Assembly: GCA_015178975.1 (NCBI GenBank)
Contig: WHVD01000096.1
Coordinates: forward strand, 1-64,000
DNA: 64,000 nt
DNA from: Hysterangium stoloniferum
Taxonomy: Eukaryota; Basidiomycota; Agaricomycetes; Hysterangiales; Hysterangiaceae
Direction of reading: 5' to 3'
Under the pieces are notes generated by a model. That model saw only the letters and a program-made list of their open reading frames with translations. It made no database searches and was not told the DNA's origin. A program made the translations under genes and the position numbers. Below, piece by piece: positions 10,861-21,130 of this stretch (position 1 is the stretch's first letter; the number at the start of each line of letters is the position of its first letter).

Positions 10861-11980
10861 GTCCAGCTGGAGATGATCTTCTGACAATCGTGTCAAGCTC
10901 GCTCAGCAAGGGAACTGAGGAAAAACCACAGGAGGATAATCCCCCGAGGAGAGCCATTTTTGCCACACAACGAGAACTAGTAGAACCCATCGGAACCCCA
11001 GAGGACACCCCACAAACTGAATGGGATTTGTATAACTTCCCCAGAGATGATGAAGTGGATGAATCGCTATTCTGTTCATTAAACCCACAGCTGCTTGTAA
11101 GTATCAATGAAAGATTCCTAAAAGAGTTCTCAGAAGGGTATCAGAAGGACCCCGCCTTCAGAAGCTACTATGTCGAGGAACTGAAATCCCCAAACGCTGT
11201 AGCTACCCCTTCACATTTCTTCATTAGAGAAAAGGGACTGTCGTATTTTCGCAATTCAGACTGGAAAAGTCAAATCTGTGTTCCTAACAATATGACAACC
11301 ACAATTCTAAAGCTGATACATGATAATCCCTTTGAAGGAGCTCACGCAGGAGGGCGTAAACTATTCCTGCTCATGAAAGACCCCTTCTTCTGGCCTAGAA
11401 TGTTACAGGATTGCACGGCGTATGCTTGCAGTTGTGACACCTGTCAGAAGATGAAAATAGATCACTCCGCACTGCAGGGAGCCCTCAGACCAGCTGATGT
11501 ACCTTCTAAGCCATTCGAAGTAGTCTCCATGGATCTCATAACCAGATTACCAACTTCCAGCAGCGACTCTTACTTGGCCATTTTCGTGGTGGTTGACAAC
11601 CTGACACACTTCATTATCTGTGAATGCACCTTTTCTAACTTGTCTGCCGAAGGATTTGCATAGATCTTCGTAAACCGAGTGGCATCTCCTTTCAGACTAC
11701 CCTCCAGGATTATCTGCGATAGAGACAAAAGGTGACCTGTAGGTTCTGGAGGGAAGTTTGCAAGATATATGGAACCGCTCTAGCCGTCTCTTCTTCTCAC
11801 CACCCTCAGACGGATGGGCAGACAGAAAATGTGAATGCCACCCTCAAACAAATGCTGAGGGCTTACTGCTTATCAGCCAAGGAAGAATGGTCGAAATGGA
11901 TTGGGATAGTAGCCAACACTTACAACTCCACTGTTCATAGTTTGACTAACTATGCTCCCACCTTTGGCAGATCGCGTGTT
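10861..11980 (+). pseudogene. Gypsy integrase remnant, truncated at the 3' side
   Basis: The H2C2 zinc-binding region is visible (LIHDNPFEGAHAGG, then YACSCDTCQKMK). The catalytic core has MDLITRLPTSSSD (first Asp) and HHPQTDGQTENVN (region before the catalytic Glu). A TAG at 11661-11663 and a broken frame after IICDRDKR interrupt the core. Homology ends at about 11970-11980 within the segment after LTNYAPTFGRS, exactly where the sequence switches to the reverse complement of the HNH gene. No chromodomain is present. Integrase inserts the cDNA copy into the host genome. Confidence 0.85.
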
Positions 11981-12795
11981 TCCAGATTCATGATGCTGTT
12001 GGTCATTGTACCTTCACTCTCAGCATCAGACATAATTTCATCTACTTTCAACCACTCCTGGAACTCGGGCATTGGAGGAATGTCATTGGGCTCATGGATG
12101 AATGGCCAGAAACCTCGTACCTGCTATTCATAGATAAGGAAGATTGATGGGAATGGTGCATGGTGGTGAGATATGTCCAGATTAATTGCTTTGCCATGGT
12201 AGATTGCATTATTAACTTGGCGACTATAATTTATAAACACAAATTTCTTGTACTAATAGGCAGTGAGGATTGTGTGGCAGTTTAAAAATATAAAGGTCAC
12301 GCTTACTTGAGGAACAAATCAGATGAAAAATTGATATTGGTCAAACATAATGTGGTGGTTATGGCACATCAACAAGCCATTTCGTGGTTCATGCTGGACA
12401 GATTTCACTGCAGATGGAATGTATGGTCTCCTTCTGAGATCTTCCCACTATACTTCAGATTAGAGATGAGAATGAACTGTAATGATAAAACTCACAGTTT
12501 GACTCTCAGAGCGAGGGATTACATGACAGTGCTCAATAATATTCATACCACAAACAACACAGTGCTGTTGGCCATCCCAAAGATCTCTTTGGTTTATCCC
12601 AGTCTTGAAAGCAGTTGAGGTAGATAATTGTGATAGTGGGCATTCATTGTACTCAAGTTCTGAAGGTAGTTTTTTAGGAAGAGGAAGTGGAGAGTGGTAT
12701 AGGACTGACATGGTTGCACAATAAATTGGAGTTTGATGTGTAAGCTTGGATGGTGTTAATAAGGACCTAGCTGAGTTTGGAGTACACCAATCAGG
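11981..12795 (-). pseudogene. Truncated inverted copy of the HNH-nuclease gene, introns retained
   Basis: On the minus strand this matches the gene at 22773-23705 from about 85 bases before its ATG into its third exon. It contains the start region, the HNH core (RDLWDGQQHCVVCG, HCHVIPRSESQT) and both intron sequences. The retained introns show that it arose from DNA and not from a spliced RNA. It stops about 200 bases before the end of the coding sequence, inside gypsy integrase. Its tail has stops where the other copy is open (for example after the CSWIRKIDG-matching segment). It is probably not functional. Confidence 0.85.
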
Positions 12796-12814
12796 AGGAG
12801 CAATCCTCAATCAG

Positions 12815-13239
12815 GTTGTTTCAAATGTGGAGATTCATCGCATTGGGCAAGGGATTGTCCTAAAAGAAGACAGAGATTTGCTCAGCAATCCAAAAATCAG
12901 AAGAACCTAAATAAGAAAACAGATGACTCATCTGGGAGTACATCTTCCCCTTCTGTCGCTAGCAGGGGTATATTTACCACCGTCTAACCCACATTCTTCT
13001 TGAGTAAGGAGAGTGTGCAACATAGATATTTCTTGGATTCCACAGTATCAGGACATTATGTGCCAAGTATGTATGACAATTCTATAGCATATAAAACCCC
13101 GAAGAAAATACAAACAGCGAATGGCACTTATATCCATGTCAAAGGTATTGGGACCTTGGGATTTAAAGTTACGAAATTTGGATCAGAATTTAAAGGTGAA
13201 ATTCCCAATGTTGAATGGACCCCCGAAGTTAAGGTGTGA
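12815..13239 (+). pseudogene. Copia zinc knuckle and protease-region fragment
   Basis: The translation gives a knuckle CFKCGDSSHWARDC (CX2CX4HX4C) followed by a Lys/Ser-rich linker. After a stop near 12986 comes the copia protease-like region RYFLDSTVSGHYVP and KKIQTANGTYIHVKGIG. The usual Asp-Ser/Thr-Gly active site is here LDSTVS, so the canonical glycine is missing and the enzyme would be dead. The knuckle begins almost at the edge of the inverted HNH fragment. Confidence 0.65.
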
Positions 13240-13504
13240 CTCCTTAATCCTGTACAGTTTTTCAAGGACGGATTGTTGAAGTAAATGTGTTGTGTAAGCC
13301 ACAGTATCTCTGATAAGCTGGAATGTAGTACATATCAAGGAACCGTATAGTCGAGCCTTCAGATTGAACCGCAAAAGAAGTTTGAGATGCAGTGTGCACG
13401 AAACACGAAGGCAAAGCACTGTCTGTAAAGATAGATATCAGATGCTGCATGTATGAAATGAAATGCAAAGACAACTCGGCTGTTGTTACCCACCTTGATG
13501 AGTT

Positions 13505-13918
13505 GATGAAATACAGGCTCAACTGGAAGGCATGGGCACTGGACTCTCAAATGATGATTTGATCACCATTATGCTCGGATCACTACCAAAGTCATACCGT
13601 CCGTTAATCAGCATTATATCAATATCAGTGAAGTTCTCAGCCACACCTTCAGAACCGGTAAAGGTGGTCAATGCCATAATTGAAGAGTATGAACGACTTA
13701 CCATAGATGAGAAAAAGTCAAAACAATCTGAGATGGCAATGGCTACTTCAAAGGGGTGCAGCAAGCCAAGAGGTAGTGAAAGGCCACAGAGATCTGTCGA
13801 AAATGTTGAATGCTGGAACTGCAAATGGAAGGGTCACTTTGCAGCTGACTGCGGCAAATGGAAGAAAAAGTGCAAGGAAAGGGATGATAATCGAAATGAC
13901 AACATGGTGAGAATGTGA
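13505..13918 (+). pseudogene. Copia gag fragment (UBN2 type) with zinc knuckle
   Basis: The frame shows LSNDDLITIMLGSLPKSYRP and then IIEEYERLTIDEKK, the common copia gag pattern, ending with the knuckle CWNCKWKGHFAADCGKWKK. It is open for 128 codons from 13532, but the upstream part of gag is missing or scrambled. The function in an intact element is RNA packaging. Confidence 0.75.
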
Positions 13919-14994
13919 GCATTGCCATATCAAGTATGGATTTTGTGTTAATGACAACATTCACCAGACCTACCTTATCGTGGGAAACAAGTCCACCTAA
14001 GCACATGGAAACCGACGTTTATAATGTTGAACCACAAGTCGCCTAATCGCTGTCGATTTGCTGTCTTTAATGAAAACTGCGTGAATCTTGAACTCAAGGC
14101 TAAAAAAGGACATGGTACCTATTCACCTGGAAAATGATGGACCACAGTAGAATGAAATGTCAAGATTGATGAAAGAGTCATTGAAATTTTGAACGACACA
14201 CTGGTTGAGGGAGGGAATGACCCTACAAGCACTCAACGGGTTGTACAAAACACACTGACAGACTGATCCGTACAATATGGACCATGGGATGAGATCACAT
14301 ATGCAAGGATGGAACCTCTTGAGGATCTTGAGGATATCATGGCAACCTGAGAGTCAGTGATGCTATGTCGAAGCCACCATGGATGTAAAACCATCAGGAT
14401 ATGTCTGTGATATTAACAGCAGACAAAGGACGAGGGAGATAGAGCCAAAAGGTCCAGAATTTGATAGAGGACTCCAGACAGCTCCAGTGATGTTGCCCGA
14501 CATTGCAGCTGTCGTGGCATTACTAATTACTAAAAGCAGACAGAACTCTGCAGGATGAAATAAATGAGAGCTTACTGGCATTGTCGACAACGCTTGAAAA
14601 TGGGACAGCCACAGCTATCCATGAATCGGAAGAACTGCCCACTAGTGTTGAGGACATGAGGTGCTGAATAACCATGGAAAGAGACATGGAAGTCAATGAG
14701 GCAGGTCAAAATGATTTTGATAACACGATACCGGTGATTTTGATGCCATGTGAGGCCACTATGGGAATGGGAATGCATGAGCTGGATGACCCACCAGTGA
14801 GCATTGAAGAGACAGAATGCGGACTGACTATCGGGTGGAGCGTTAGGCTCAATGAATTGAACACTACAGTTTTGAACGACATACCGATTGAGGAAGAGAA
14901 AGAATGGACCCCTGGACGCTCAGAACGTTATGCAAAATACACAAAACAGCAATGCCATTATGCTCTATAAGCATGGTCCCAACGGTGAGATAAC

Positions 14995-15235
14995 CGACTA
15001 AAAATCTAGGTTCGCCGTGCAAGGATTCTCTCAGCAAGAAGGAACCAATTATAATAAAATGTTCTTACCTACCATTAAGCTGACCGCCATCCACGTTATC
15101 ACCACTATTGCTGCTCGAAATGATCAGGCTGGAGCAAGTGGATATCAATGCTGCGTGTCTCAACATGCCCCTTACTGAGACAACTTATATATGCCAATGC
15201 AAGGGACTGGGAATTCCTGGAAAGGAACATGTGTT
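14995..15235 (+). pseudogene. Copia reverse transcriptase fragment
   Basis: One frame reads SRFAVQGFSQQEGTNYNKMF and then LPTIKLTAIHVITTIAARND, which corresponds to the start of copia RT (pattern RLVARGFSQ...YDETFAPVVK). After a frame change the words VDINAACLN and PMQGTGNS follow (pattern VDVKTAFLNG...QPPGF). The catalytic YVDD box is not found nearby. The duplicated block at 15245-16032 interrupts the domain. Confidence 0.7.
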
Positions 15236-15244
15236 GAGGATGTG

Positions 15245-16032
15245 ATTGAGATTAATAAAAGACTGGATAAAATGAATATAAGCTTACCGCGATTTTGCAC
15301 CAGGGGTGAAAATGAGATGGATGCAGTCATGCATGAATGGGAAGACCAGCCCAGTGTTAAGGTGGGGAGTAACTATGGAAAGAAAGACTAAAGTCATAGT
15401 TAGCACAAGAATTCATAAGCAAAAAGGACAAAATGGGACAAGTTCAAAAATGGCCTTCATGGTAAGATACAAATATGACTCAGGCTACTTGGTTTGGTGT
15501 CCCAGATCCAGGGGAATAAAAAAGATACAAGGTGTACCTCTCAACATGATGTCATATAGTCCCTGTAAGCTTGGTGTCCCAGATCCAGGGAATAAAGAAG
15601 ATACAAGGTGTCCCCTCACCACAACATCATATGGTCCCTGTAAGCTAAGCAGGGGAGTGCCGGGCCCATATGACATCACTGCAGTGTGAACAGCTATTAA
15701 TAAAAGAATGAATAAAATCAATGTGAGCTTACTGTGATTTTTCACCAGGCATGAAAATGAGATGGATGCAGTCATGCATGAATGGGAAGGGCCCCCTAGT
15801 GTTGAGGTGGGAAGTAACTTCAGAAAGAATTAAAGTCATAGTTAGCATAGGAATTTGTAAGCAAAAAGGACAAAATAGGACTCACATTCCAAAATAGCCT
15901 TCATGGTAAGATATACAAACATCACTCAGGCTACTTGGTTTGGTATCCCAGATCCAGGGGAATAAAAAAGATATGAGGTGTGCCCCTCACCATGATGTCA
16001 TATGGTCCCTGTAAACTACACGGGGGAGCGCG
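15245..16032 (+). repeat. Tandem duplication inside the copia remnant (A-b-b'-A'-b'')
   Basis: A block of about 245 bases (A, 15245-15490; A', 15697-15937) contains GAGATGGATGCAGTCATGCA in both copies. Each block runs into a shorter element of about 95 bases (b at 15490-15570, b' at 15571-15665, b'' at 15938-16032) marked by CCCAGATCCAGGG. The copies differ by scattered substitutions, so the duplication is not recent. A more diverged trace of A is visible near 14565-14670. No protein function is apparent. Confidence 0.8.
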
Positions 16033-16039
16033 CTATGTT

Positions 16040-16720
16040 TTACAGATGTGCAGAGGAAAACACATTTATGATCGCCATGGATATAGACGATGTGATGCTG
16101 GCAGGAAATTTGAAGGAGAACTTAAATTGAAGTAAAAAGGGAGCATATGACAAGGACAATCTCATTTTTACAATGTATGTAGATTGAGAAAATTGTAGCG
16201 TGTTTTGGTCTACAGGGCACAAAACTGTTAACTGCAATTGACCCCACCAGCATCTCTTGATGACGCAACACCCAAGCATGTCCTGCCAACACGAAGATAT
16301 GCAAAATATACCATATGGCAAAACAATGGTATCGCTATTGTCACAATACATACAGAACCCCAACGGTGCGCATTGGAAAACGGCAAAGAGAGTTTTTCGG
16401 TACCTGAAAGGAATGCAAGACAAACGTTTAGTGATTGGTGACAAGCATAATGACCCACGCAATGGCATTGAAGTTTTCACAGACATAGATTGGGGCTCAC
16501 AAGGGATCAAGATACGATATTGGGAAATGAGAAGGGCAATTCCTTGGAGTTCAAAGAAGAAACCTATAATGGGACCATGATAGACAGAAGTGGAATATAT
16601 AGCTGCGACTCAGGTCAAAAAGAAATTTTTTTTGACACAGTCAATTGCGATCACCAATCCATGATTCGGATTGGTGAATTTGACACTCGAACGAAGCACA
16701 TGGATATTCAAGACTAATTT
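16040..16720 (+). pseudogene. Copia RT end and RNase H remnant
   Basis: Short pieces in changing frames match the end of copia polyproteins: MIAMDIDDVMLAGNLKE (pattern VxVDD...AG near the RT active site), AKRVFRYLKGMQDKRLVIG, then TDIDWGSQGIK, WSSKKKPI and EVEYIAATQVKK (the RNase H region), ending with TRTKHMDIQD at about 16690-16716. Stops and shifts make it non-functional. The terminal KH-I-D motif marks the end of the pol frame, so an LTR would be expected just after 16720, but none was recognised. Confidence 0.75.
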
Positions 16721-17296
16721 ATTCGTGATGTGGATGAGACGGCACGCCTTTGTGCGGCTACATCCGTACAGACCACAACCCCATTGGCCTCCAAAACATT
16801 AGCTAAATCAAAGGGGGAGAGAGAGAGAGAGAGAGAGAGATGGGCGGGAGAGATGGGGTGGGGCTGGGGGAGTGCGGTAGGGCATCGGTGCGTCCACCGC
16901 CGCGTCCTCGATCACGATGTGGTCATTTGGAGTGGTACGATAAAGTTGAGGGAATAAATGATATCCTTTGCGGAGGTGTCATGGTCCTTTGTTGTTGGTG
17001 GGGTAGCGTATATCCGTTCTCAACACTGGGGTCATGACCAGAAGCTCAAAGACTGCCCCAATTAGCACCAAGCAAACCTATCGAATGATGATCAATTTGA
17101 CATTTATATATAAACAAGCCAATAAAATAGTCATACTTCTCATTGAATGCCCATTCCACCTCTTGTTGACATTCTGAACTGTACCAAGCCACTGCAGATA
17201 AATGGTATGGTGTACGCGTAGCAGTCCTTCCGCCATATTCGCCACCACATCTGCGAGTCCGATGTAGTAATTTCAATAGTACGTCGCATCATCCTC
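16721..17296. other. No gene seen; GA tract and GC-rich repeat module
   Basis: A (GA)n tract lies at about 16814-16839. It is followed by a GC-rich module (about 16840-16930) containing CGCGTCCTCGATCACGA, which recurs at about 18185-18210 and 18450-18475. The remainder shows no recognisable coding sequence. Confidence 0.6.
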
Positions 17297-18131
17297 CCAG
17301 ACCAGAGAAGCTGCGTTACATGAAATGAAGATGTTTTTGCGAAGACATGCTGGGTCAGTTGGGCACTTCAAAGTGGGGTGTGGTTTGAACCATTACGTAA
17401 GCAATTTGACCGCTGAGAGTGATACGACGAGGAGCAACTGCCCACGCAAACTTGCACTAGATTAATCAATTTTTGCATACAAATATATATATATATATTT
17501 GTTGGTTATAAATTATAAATTTTTTGAAGAACCATTTGGAAGTGTGCCGCCCGGATGTGTAAATCTACGGTAAATCCATCTGTAAATCTCGCTAAGCGCT
17601 CACTTACCTCCCTATCTTACCTGCTCTTACCACCGTAAATCTAGCCAAAATGAAAACAGATGGCTATATAAAAAATCAAGGAACATGCCGTGATCTCCCA
17701 GAAATGGGACTCATGTAATTTATATTGATAATTTGAATATGGCAGGGTCTATATGTCTCATAAATGATATAACAAAACTCATTGCCCCCCCTTACCCAAT
17801 GAAAAAGAACTCGCTAGAAAAAATAGTTTTTTGGTGGTGCAAATGGAAATATTTATTTATTTATTTATATATATAAAATAAAATAAATCACGCTGTGACT
17901 TTGTTGGCAGTGCTATCTTACTACGACAAAAGAAAGAGAGAGGAGTGTGTGTGCGTGCGTGCGAGCGTGGAACCCACCAAAAAAAAAAGTGCGCGCAGCC
18001 ACCTACGGCAGGTCCCCTGGAGCTGGGTCCCTGGATGTCACTGCCATGTGGCGGGGCGCAGCCGTCGTGCCGGCGCGATGCCGCGATTTACGGGGGTCGA
18101 CGAGATTTACGCGCTTAAGGTGTAAATTTTG
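17297..18131 (+). repeat. Long direct repeat, copy A (about 835 bp)
   Basis: This copy starts with CCAGACCAGAGAAG and is matched almost base for base by the block starting at 18984. Inside are an AT-microsatellite, several GTAAATC words in a row, a TATTTATTTATTTA stretch and a GC-rich end with GCGATTTACGGGGGTC. No open frame is convincing. The length, the non-coding content and the sharp composition changes suggest part of a non-autonomous element or its terminal region. Confidence 0.85.
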
Positions 18132-18983
18132 GGTGGGGCTGGCGGGCTGGCTGGGGGGTGCGGTAGGGCACTGGTGCGTCCGCCGCCGCGTCCTCGATCA
18201 CGACGTGGTGTCTGTCTTGGAGTGGAGATGGGCGATACGGGGGTACCGTGACAGGCGAGAATGCCAGAAGAGGGAAAGAGAGAGAGAGAGAGAGAGATGG
18301 GCGAGAGATGGGCGATGCGAGTACCGTGACAGGCGGGCGGGAGAGATGGGGTGGGGCTGGGGGAGTGCGGTAGGGCATCGGCATCGGTGCGACTTATTTC
18401 TGTAGGTAGTGACTTACTCGGTAGGTTTCAGGTTTTGTTATTGTATCCACCACCGCGTCCTCGATCACGACGTGGTGTCTCTCTTGGAGTGGAGATGAGC
18501 GATACAGGGGTACCGTGACTGGCGAGAATAGCCAGGTGACCTTGACAACGCGAGGTCACCAGCGTCCACCAGAGCGCCGCTGGGCGGACCACCACCTTAT
18601 CACTCGCCGCAAACAGTTGTCTCCAAAGATTGAACTTTGTCAGCTAGTGTAGAGGGTGGCTAGGGGAAACGGGATAGTAACGGTTTCGAGCCGACGAGAG
18701 CTCTCATCAGGGGGATACCGCTACCCCGACCGTTTCGCCCATCCAGAATTACTGATTAGGAGTCTACTACTGAGCCTGGTCCAAAGGGAGTGATAAGATA
18801 GTCAATTCGTGCCGACCTACGCGTGCATCGAACTCTGAGAATCTTGGTGACCCAGTGGTGGGTAGTATACGGTTGGGAGCGTGTACCGAGGCCAGCAGGT
18901 TTCCCTGCTGGATCGGATTTGTCGATGTCCATACAGCAAGACGATGGTGGAATCGAGAATGCCACGTTCTGAACCGTACCAAG
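18132..18983. other. Spacer between the long direct repeats; nested GC-rich repeats
   Basis: The spacer contains a second (GA)n tract (about 18274-18297) and two copies of a GC-rich module with CGCGTCCTCGATCACGACG (about 18185 and 18455), related to the module at 16900. There is also a palindromic GAGAGCTCTC at 18696-18705. The open frames here come from high GC content and short repeats and resemble no protein. Confidence 0.6.
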
Positions 18984-19856
18984 CCAGACCAGAGAAGCCG
19001 CGTTACATGGAATGAAGATGGATGGATGTGCGAAGACATGCTGAGTCAATCGGGCGCTTCAAAGTGGTCGAGGTTGTGGGGGTGGTTTGAACCATTACGT
19101 AAGCAATTTCGCTGAGAGTGACACGACGAGGAGCAACTGCCCGTGCAAACTTGCACTAGATTAATCAATTTTTTGTATAGAAATATATATATATATTTGT
19201 TGGTTATAAATTATAATTTTTTTGAAGAACCATTTGGAAGTGTGCCGCCCGGATGTGTAAATCTACGGTAAATCCACGGTAAATCCACCTGTAAATCTCG
19301 CTAAGCGCTCACTTACCTCCTATCTTACCTGCTCTTACCACCGTAAATCTAGCCAAAATGAAAACAGATGGCTATATAAAAAATCAAGGAGCATGCCGTG
19401 CTCTCCCAGAAATGGGACTCATGTAATTTATATTGATAATTTGAATATGGCAGGGTCTATACGTCCCATAAATGATATAACAAAACTCATCGCCGCCCCC
19501 CCCCCTAACCCAATGAAAAAGAACTCACTAGAAAAAATAGTTTTTTGGTGGTGCAAATGGAAATAATTATTTATTTATTTATATATATAAAATAAAATAA
19601 ATCGCGCTGCGACTTTGTTGGTGGTGCTATCTTACTACGACAAAAGAAAGAGAGAGGAGAGTGTGTGTGCGTGCGTGCGAGCGCGGAACCCGCGTGAGTG
19701 AGCGGACAGTGTAGAAGTGAGTGAGTTGCCAAAGGTCCCCTGGAGCCGGGTCCCCGGACGTCGCTGCCGAGCGGCGGGGCGCGGCCGTCGTGCCGGCGCG
19801 ATGCCGCGATTTACGGGGGTCGGTGGGATTTACGCCGCTTGGGGCGTAAATTTCGC
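18984..19856 (+). repeat. Long direct repeat, copy B (about 870 bp)
   Basis: Second copy of the block at 17297-18131 in the same orientation, with small insertions (for example an extra GGTAAATCCAC near 19270 and a longer poly-C near 19500). The high but imperfect identity indicates a duplication that has aged. Confidence 0.85.
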
Positions 19857-19945
19857 CGGGTACGGTGACTTACTGGTGGCTGAGGGTGTTAACGTAATAG
19901 CGTTATGTCAGCCACCTCTGGAATGAAGTATGATTGAGATTGTAA

Positions 19946-19976
19946 CCTCTTAGTGAAGTTATCCCTCACTAAGAGG
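19946..19976. repeat. Perfect 10-bp hairpin, first of a pair
   Basis: CCTCTTAGTG is followed after 11 bases by its exact reverse complement CACTAAGAGG. A shorter version of the same hairpin lies about 105 bases downstream. Confidence 0.75.
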
Positions 19977-20051
19977 TATGCAAAGTTTTTATACAAGCTG
20001 TCTGTGTTGACTTACTCATTCTACCTGTTAGTAGGTAGATATCACTATATA

Positions 20052-20076
20052 CTTAGTGAAGTTATATCACACTAAG
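20052..20076. repeat. 7-bp hairpin related to the one at 19946, followed by CTAA
   Basis: CTTAGTG and CACTAAG form a 7-bp stem. The loop resembles that of the upstream hairpin (AAGTTAT core). CTAA occurs at 20082-20085, a few bases after the stem, and is followed by T. This is the layout of a Helitron 3' end, but the match is short and could be chance. Confidence 0.55.
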
Positions 20077-20226
20077 AGTTCCTAATAGAACTATGTTAAG
20101 TTTTCGGTGCGGACCTCGAGAGAGTTAACAATGAGTGATATTCACATTTATCTGAGCTGTCAAATCATAAGGAAAACTGCACAGCGCTGACCACCGAAGC
20201 ATGACGGAAGGTGGAGAGGGACATGC

Positions 20227-21060
20227 ATGGAAGAGTTTACTCTTTCGCCACCGGGCAGGATAATAGCTGAGGGTCTCGATCGCAAGAATGAAAGGGCCAT
20301 CAACGTCATGGACTGGCTGGCAGCAGCAACAGCCGTGGTCGATCGTATGAGGGTGTATGGTGGTGACACAAGGGCTATTGCACTTTTGGCACATCATTCT
20401 ATCGTCACAACAATCGCGAAATCACATACTGGGAAATCCCCATGGTGTTGTAGTTAAGGGGCTATCGCATGCTCCCGGTCACAAGAACAACCAAGGCTGT
20501 TATACCATACCACAGGTGATGCAAGGTACCGACTATGTCTTACAACCATTTTCCATTGCTACGTACTATATTTCTTCGATATTGTTCCCAACTCATTTTC
20601 TTGATCTTGGACTTCATATAAGAACAACTAAAGTTACCAGATTATACCTCAGTCGATTTACACTGCGTGTCGACTGAGGTACGTTAGCCCATCTCTATTC
20701 CGCGTTCTACAATAGTATTAACCCATTACTTTTCTCGATGGTAGATATCTACGTCTATTACACATGGAATATGCCCGAAACCTATCTCACGACTTGAGTT
20801 GCTTGGATAGCAACTCTCTGCTGATTACTTCGACACGGGCAACTCTTCAAGCAGCAAAGGCGAGTGTCGCTCTCACGACCCCACCTAAGTGCACATTGTC
20901 AACAGGACCGCAGTAATCAGCGCACTGAGAGGGAGAGACCCCATTGCTTTCGGTGCGGAGTGCAGGGGCATTTTCCAGCCGATTGCAATCCAAAATCACA
21001 GCAGCAGGAAGGGGCGTTGCCCCGGTGGCACAAAATGTCAAGAGCAAACACACTCATTGC
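20227..21060 (+). pseudogene. DIRS-like gag remnant with CCHC knuckle
   Basis: The first frame (from 20227) reads ERAINVMDWLAAATAVVDRM and later AIALLAHHSIVTTIAKSHT, a pattern I associate with the gag-like protein of these elements. It then shifts. About 400 bases later a CX2CX4HX4C knuckle (CFRCGVQGHFPADC, about 20945-20990) appears. The pieces are in different frames. The assignment rests on pattern memory only. Confidence 0.6.
20646..20680. repeat. Perfect 11-bp hairpin
   Basis: ACCTCAGTCGA is followed after a 13-base loop by its exact reverse complement TCGACTGAGGT. It lies inside the gag-like remnant of the DIRS-like element. I see no coding reason for it. Confidence 0.75.
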
Positions 21061-21130
21061 TCCCAACAGCAAACAGTTCTATTTTAACTGGGCCCTTGGA
21101 TCACAGTGAGGCAGCTGCAACAACACACGC

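Larger units (their letters stand above)
5990..11980 (+). mobile_element. Ty3/gypsy LTR retrotransposon, degenerate
   Basis: Fragments read in the order gag with a zinc knuckle, aspartic protease, reverse transcriptase, RNase H, integrase. This order, with integrase last, defines the Ty3/gypsy class. Many stops and several frame changes break the open frames. Most stops replace a codon where an Arg (CGA) or Gln (CAG) would be expected. The integrase ends abruptly at about 11980 where an inverted HNH-gene fragment begins, so the 3' end of the element has been lost or displaced. Neither LTR is recognised. Confidence 0.85.
12815..16720 (+). mobile_element. Ty1/copia retrotransposon remnants
   Basis: In the plus direction the stretch contains, in fragments, a zinc knuckle with copia-type protease region, a gag segment, copia reverse transcriptase, and the C-terminal RNase H that ends copia polyproteins. 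The fragments are separated by hundreds of bases without recognisable coding, tandem duplications and numerous stops. The order is not canonical: a knuckle/protease piece precedes a gag piece. More than one element copy is therefore probably nested here. No LTR pair was recognised. Confidence 0.75.

Noticed and set aside
16721-16800. 3' LTR of the copia element after the end of pol
   Set aside because: No TG...CA-bounded sequence here could be matched to a counterpart upstream of the gag remnant.
17895-18405. Overlapping frames with Arg/Gly-rich translations
   Set aside because: They arise from the GA tract and GC-rich modules, change frame at every repeat and are not shared in frame between the two repeat copies.
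18655-18760. Possible RNA gene with a GAGAGCTCTC palindrome
   Set aside because: I could not fold it into a tRNA cloverleaf or any known RNA, and the palindrome is short enough to be chance.
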